Below the pieces are notes generated by a model. That model was not told the DNA's origin. It saw only the letters and a program-made list of their open reading frames with translations, and searched no databases. Below, piece by piece: positions 4,343-5,207 of a DNA stretch of 5,207 bases. The position numbers and the translations under genes were made by a program. The stretch comes from Gammaproteobacteria bacterium (GTDB lineage Bacteria; Pseudomonadota; Gammaproteobacteria; JAURND01), in NCBI GenBank assembly GCA_030830425.1, contig JAURND010000141.1, positions 1-5,207 of the forward strand, given 5' to 3'. Positions within the stretch are counted from its first letter, which is position 1; every line of letters begins with the position of its first letter.

Positions 4343-5207
4343 ATGCACCTAAAAAACAAACGCATCATTCTGAGTAAAATCAATCAAATTGGTGATGTCA
4401 TCTTCGCATTGCCTTTGGCCTCCGCAATTAAACAGCTAGAACCCTCAGCACATATTATTTTTTTAGGGACTCAATATACGCAGGAATTAATTGAGCATTA
4501 TCCTGATGTGGATGAATTTGCAGATTGGGGCGCGATTTATCAAGATGAGAATGAAATCGCCGCGGCGAAAAATCTGCAAAAACTCCAAGCGGATGTGATT
4601 GTGCATGTGATGGCCAACAAGCCTGCTCATCTCGTTTGTAAAGTGGCTAAACTTGCTAAGATTCCCATCAGAATTGGAACGAGTCATCGTTTCTATACTT
4701 GGTTTACTTGTAATCGTTGGGTCAATATTGGTCGAAGCAAAGGAAAACTGCATGAAACGCAATACGATATGATGTTTATGTCGGCCTTGGGTGGCAGAAA
4801 ACATTACAGTCTAGCCGAAATTATCGCACTGCGTCGTTTTACACCATTACCACAAACTTCTTCTGCCCTAAAATTGCTAGATCCACATCGCTTTAATTTA
4901 ATCTTACATCCTAAAACGCGCGGTGAACACATTGAATGGCACCCTGAAAAATTTGCAGCGTTAATTCGTTTGTTACCCACAAATCAATTTAAAATTTTTG
5001 TGACAGGCACCCAAATCGAAGGCGATAAAATCAGGGCGCAGATGCTCGATCCTTTCCCTGAAGTGGTTGATTTATGTGGCAAGATCACGTTAAGTGAATT
5101 GATGCAGTTGATTCAACAAGCGGATGGTTTGGTCTGTGCATCTACAGGGCCTATTCATTTGGCCGCTGCGTTTGGCGTGCCTACATTAGGACTTTATGCG
5201 CCTATAC
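4343..5207 (+). CDS. Glycosyltransferase family 9 (heptosyltransferase-like), 3' end outside window
   Basis: The frame is open from the ATG at 4343 to the end of the window (288 residues); an in-frame TAA at 4313 excludes a much longer start. Family 9 enzymes transfer heptose from ADP-heptose to the LPS inner core at the cytoplasmic face of the inner membrane. Visible: the N-terminal ILSKINQIGDVIFALPLASAIKQ with G17-D18, the aspartate matching the proposed catalytic base of WaaC; a first Rossmann-like domain to about 180; ILHPKTRGEHIEWHPEKFAALI at 187-208, the nucleotide-sugar phosphate loop; and CASTGPIHLAAAFGVPTLGLYAP at 265-287, the family's donor-site signature. The HPKTRG...EW form recalls the HPKSxGSAxEW subgroup rather than classical WaaC/WaaF with KxWP, so donor and acceptor are not certain. 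Shine-Dalgarno is weak. It is divergent from minDE and missing roughly the last 50-70 residues. Confidence 0.88.
   Translation, partial: MHLKNKRIILSKINQIGDVIFALPLASAIKQLEPSAHIIFLGTQYTQELIEHYPDVDEFADWGAIYQDENEIAAAKNLQKLQADVIVHVMANKPAHLVCKVAKLAKIPIRIGTSHRFYTWFTCNRWVNIGRSKGKLHETQYDMMFMSALGGRKHYSLAEIIALRRFTPLPQTSSALKLLDPHRFNLILHPKTRGEHIEWHPEKFAALIRLLPTNQFKIFVTGTQIEGDKIRAQMLDPFPEVVDLCGKITLSELMQLIQQADGLVCASTGPIHLAAAFGVPTLGLYAPI

Noticed and set aside
4487..4804. A 105-codon minus-strand reading frame
   Set aside because: It lies wholly antisense to the well-supported glycosyltransferase, has low-complexity unfamiliar sequence and no ribosome-binding site.
1..5207. CRISPR array, tRNA, rRNA, toxin-antitoxin or phage genes
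   Set aside because: No regularly spaced direct repeats, cloverleaf sequence, rRNA-like stretch or small paired frames were seen on either strand.

Overview
The window looks like a chromosomal segment of an AT-leaning gammaproteobacterium. MinD, MinE, DXR and the chorismate synthase tail all read like their E. coli counterparts along their length, and a family-9 (heptosyltransferase-type) glycosyltransferase points to a Gram-negative LPS maker. Several palindromic intergenic repeats, as seen in some Legionellales and relatives, suggest a lineage with many small repeats, but genus cannot be settled from the sequence alone.

Layout: (1) 1-84, plus strand, the last 27 codons of aroC (chorismate synthase). 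(2) 85-348, a convergent intergenic stretch with a 77-bp element with terminal inverted repeats, a G5/C5 hairpin and a second perfect hairpin. (3) 349-1581, minus, dxr (MEP isoprenoid pathway) with a basic C-terminal tail. (4) 1582-1755, intergenic hairpins. (5) 1756-2574, minus, an exported cysteine-containing pentapeptide-repeat protein of unknown role. (6) 2575-2821, an inverted, diverged copy of the compound repeat seen in (2). (7) 2822-3094 and 3091-3936, minus, minE and minD overlapping by ATGA; minD starts at a TTG behind a strong Shine-Dalgarno and no minC lies upstream. (8) 3937-4342, a divergent intergenic region with a third, degenerate hairpin repeat. (9) 4343-5207, plus, a family-9 glycosyltransferase that runs off the end of the window.

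The genes are mostly unrelated housekeeping functions (aromatic amino acid, isoprenoid, division-site placement, LPS core). Only minD-minE is a clear operon. No convincing new multi-gene system is visible. The most notable structure is the pair of inverted ~150-bp compound repeats, each a palindromic-ended 77/78-bp element plus a CCCCCTTAAA hairpin, that brackets dxr and the pentapeptide gene, together with the separation of minDE from minC.
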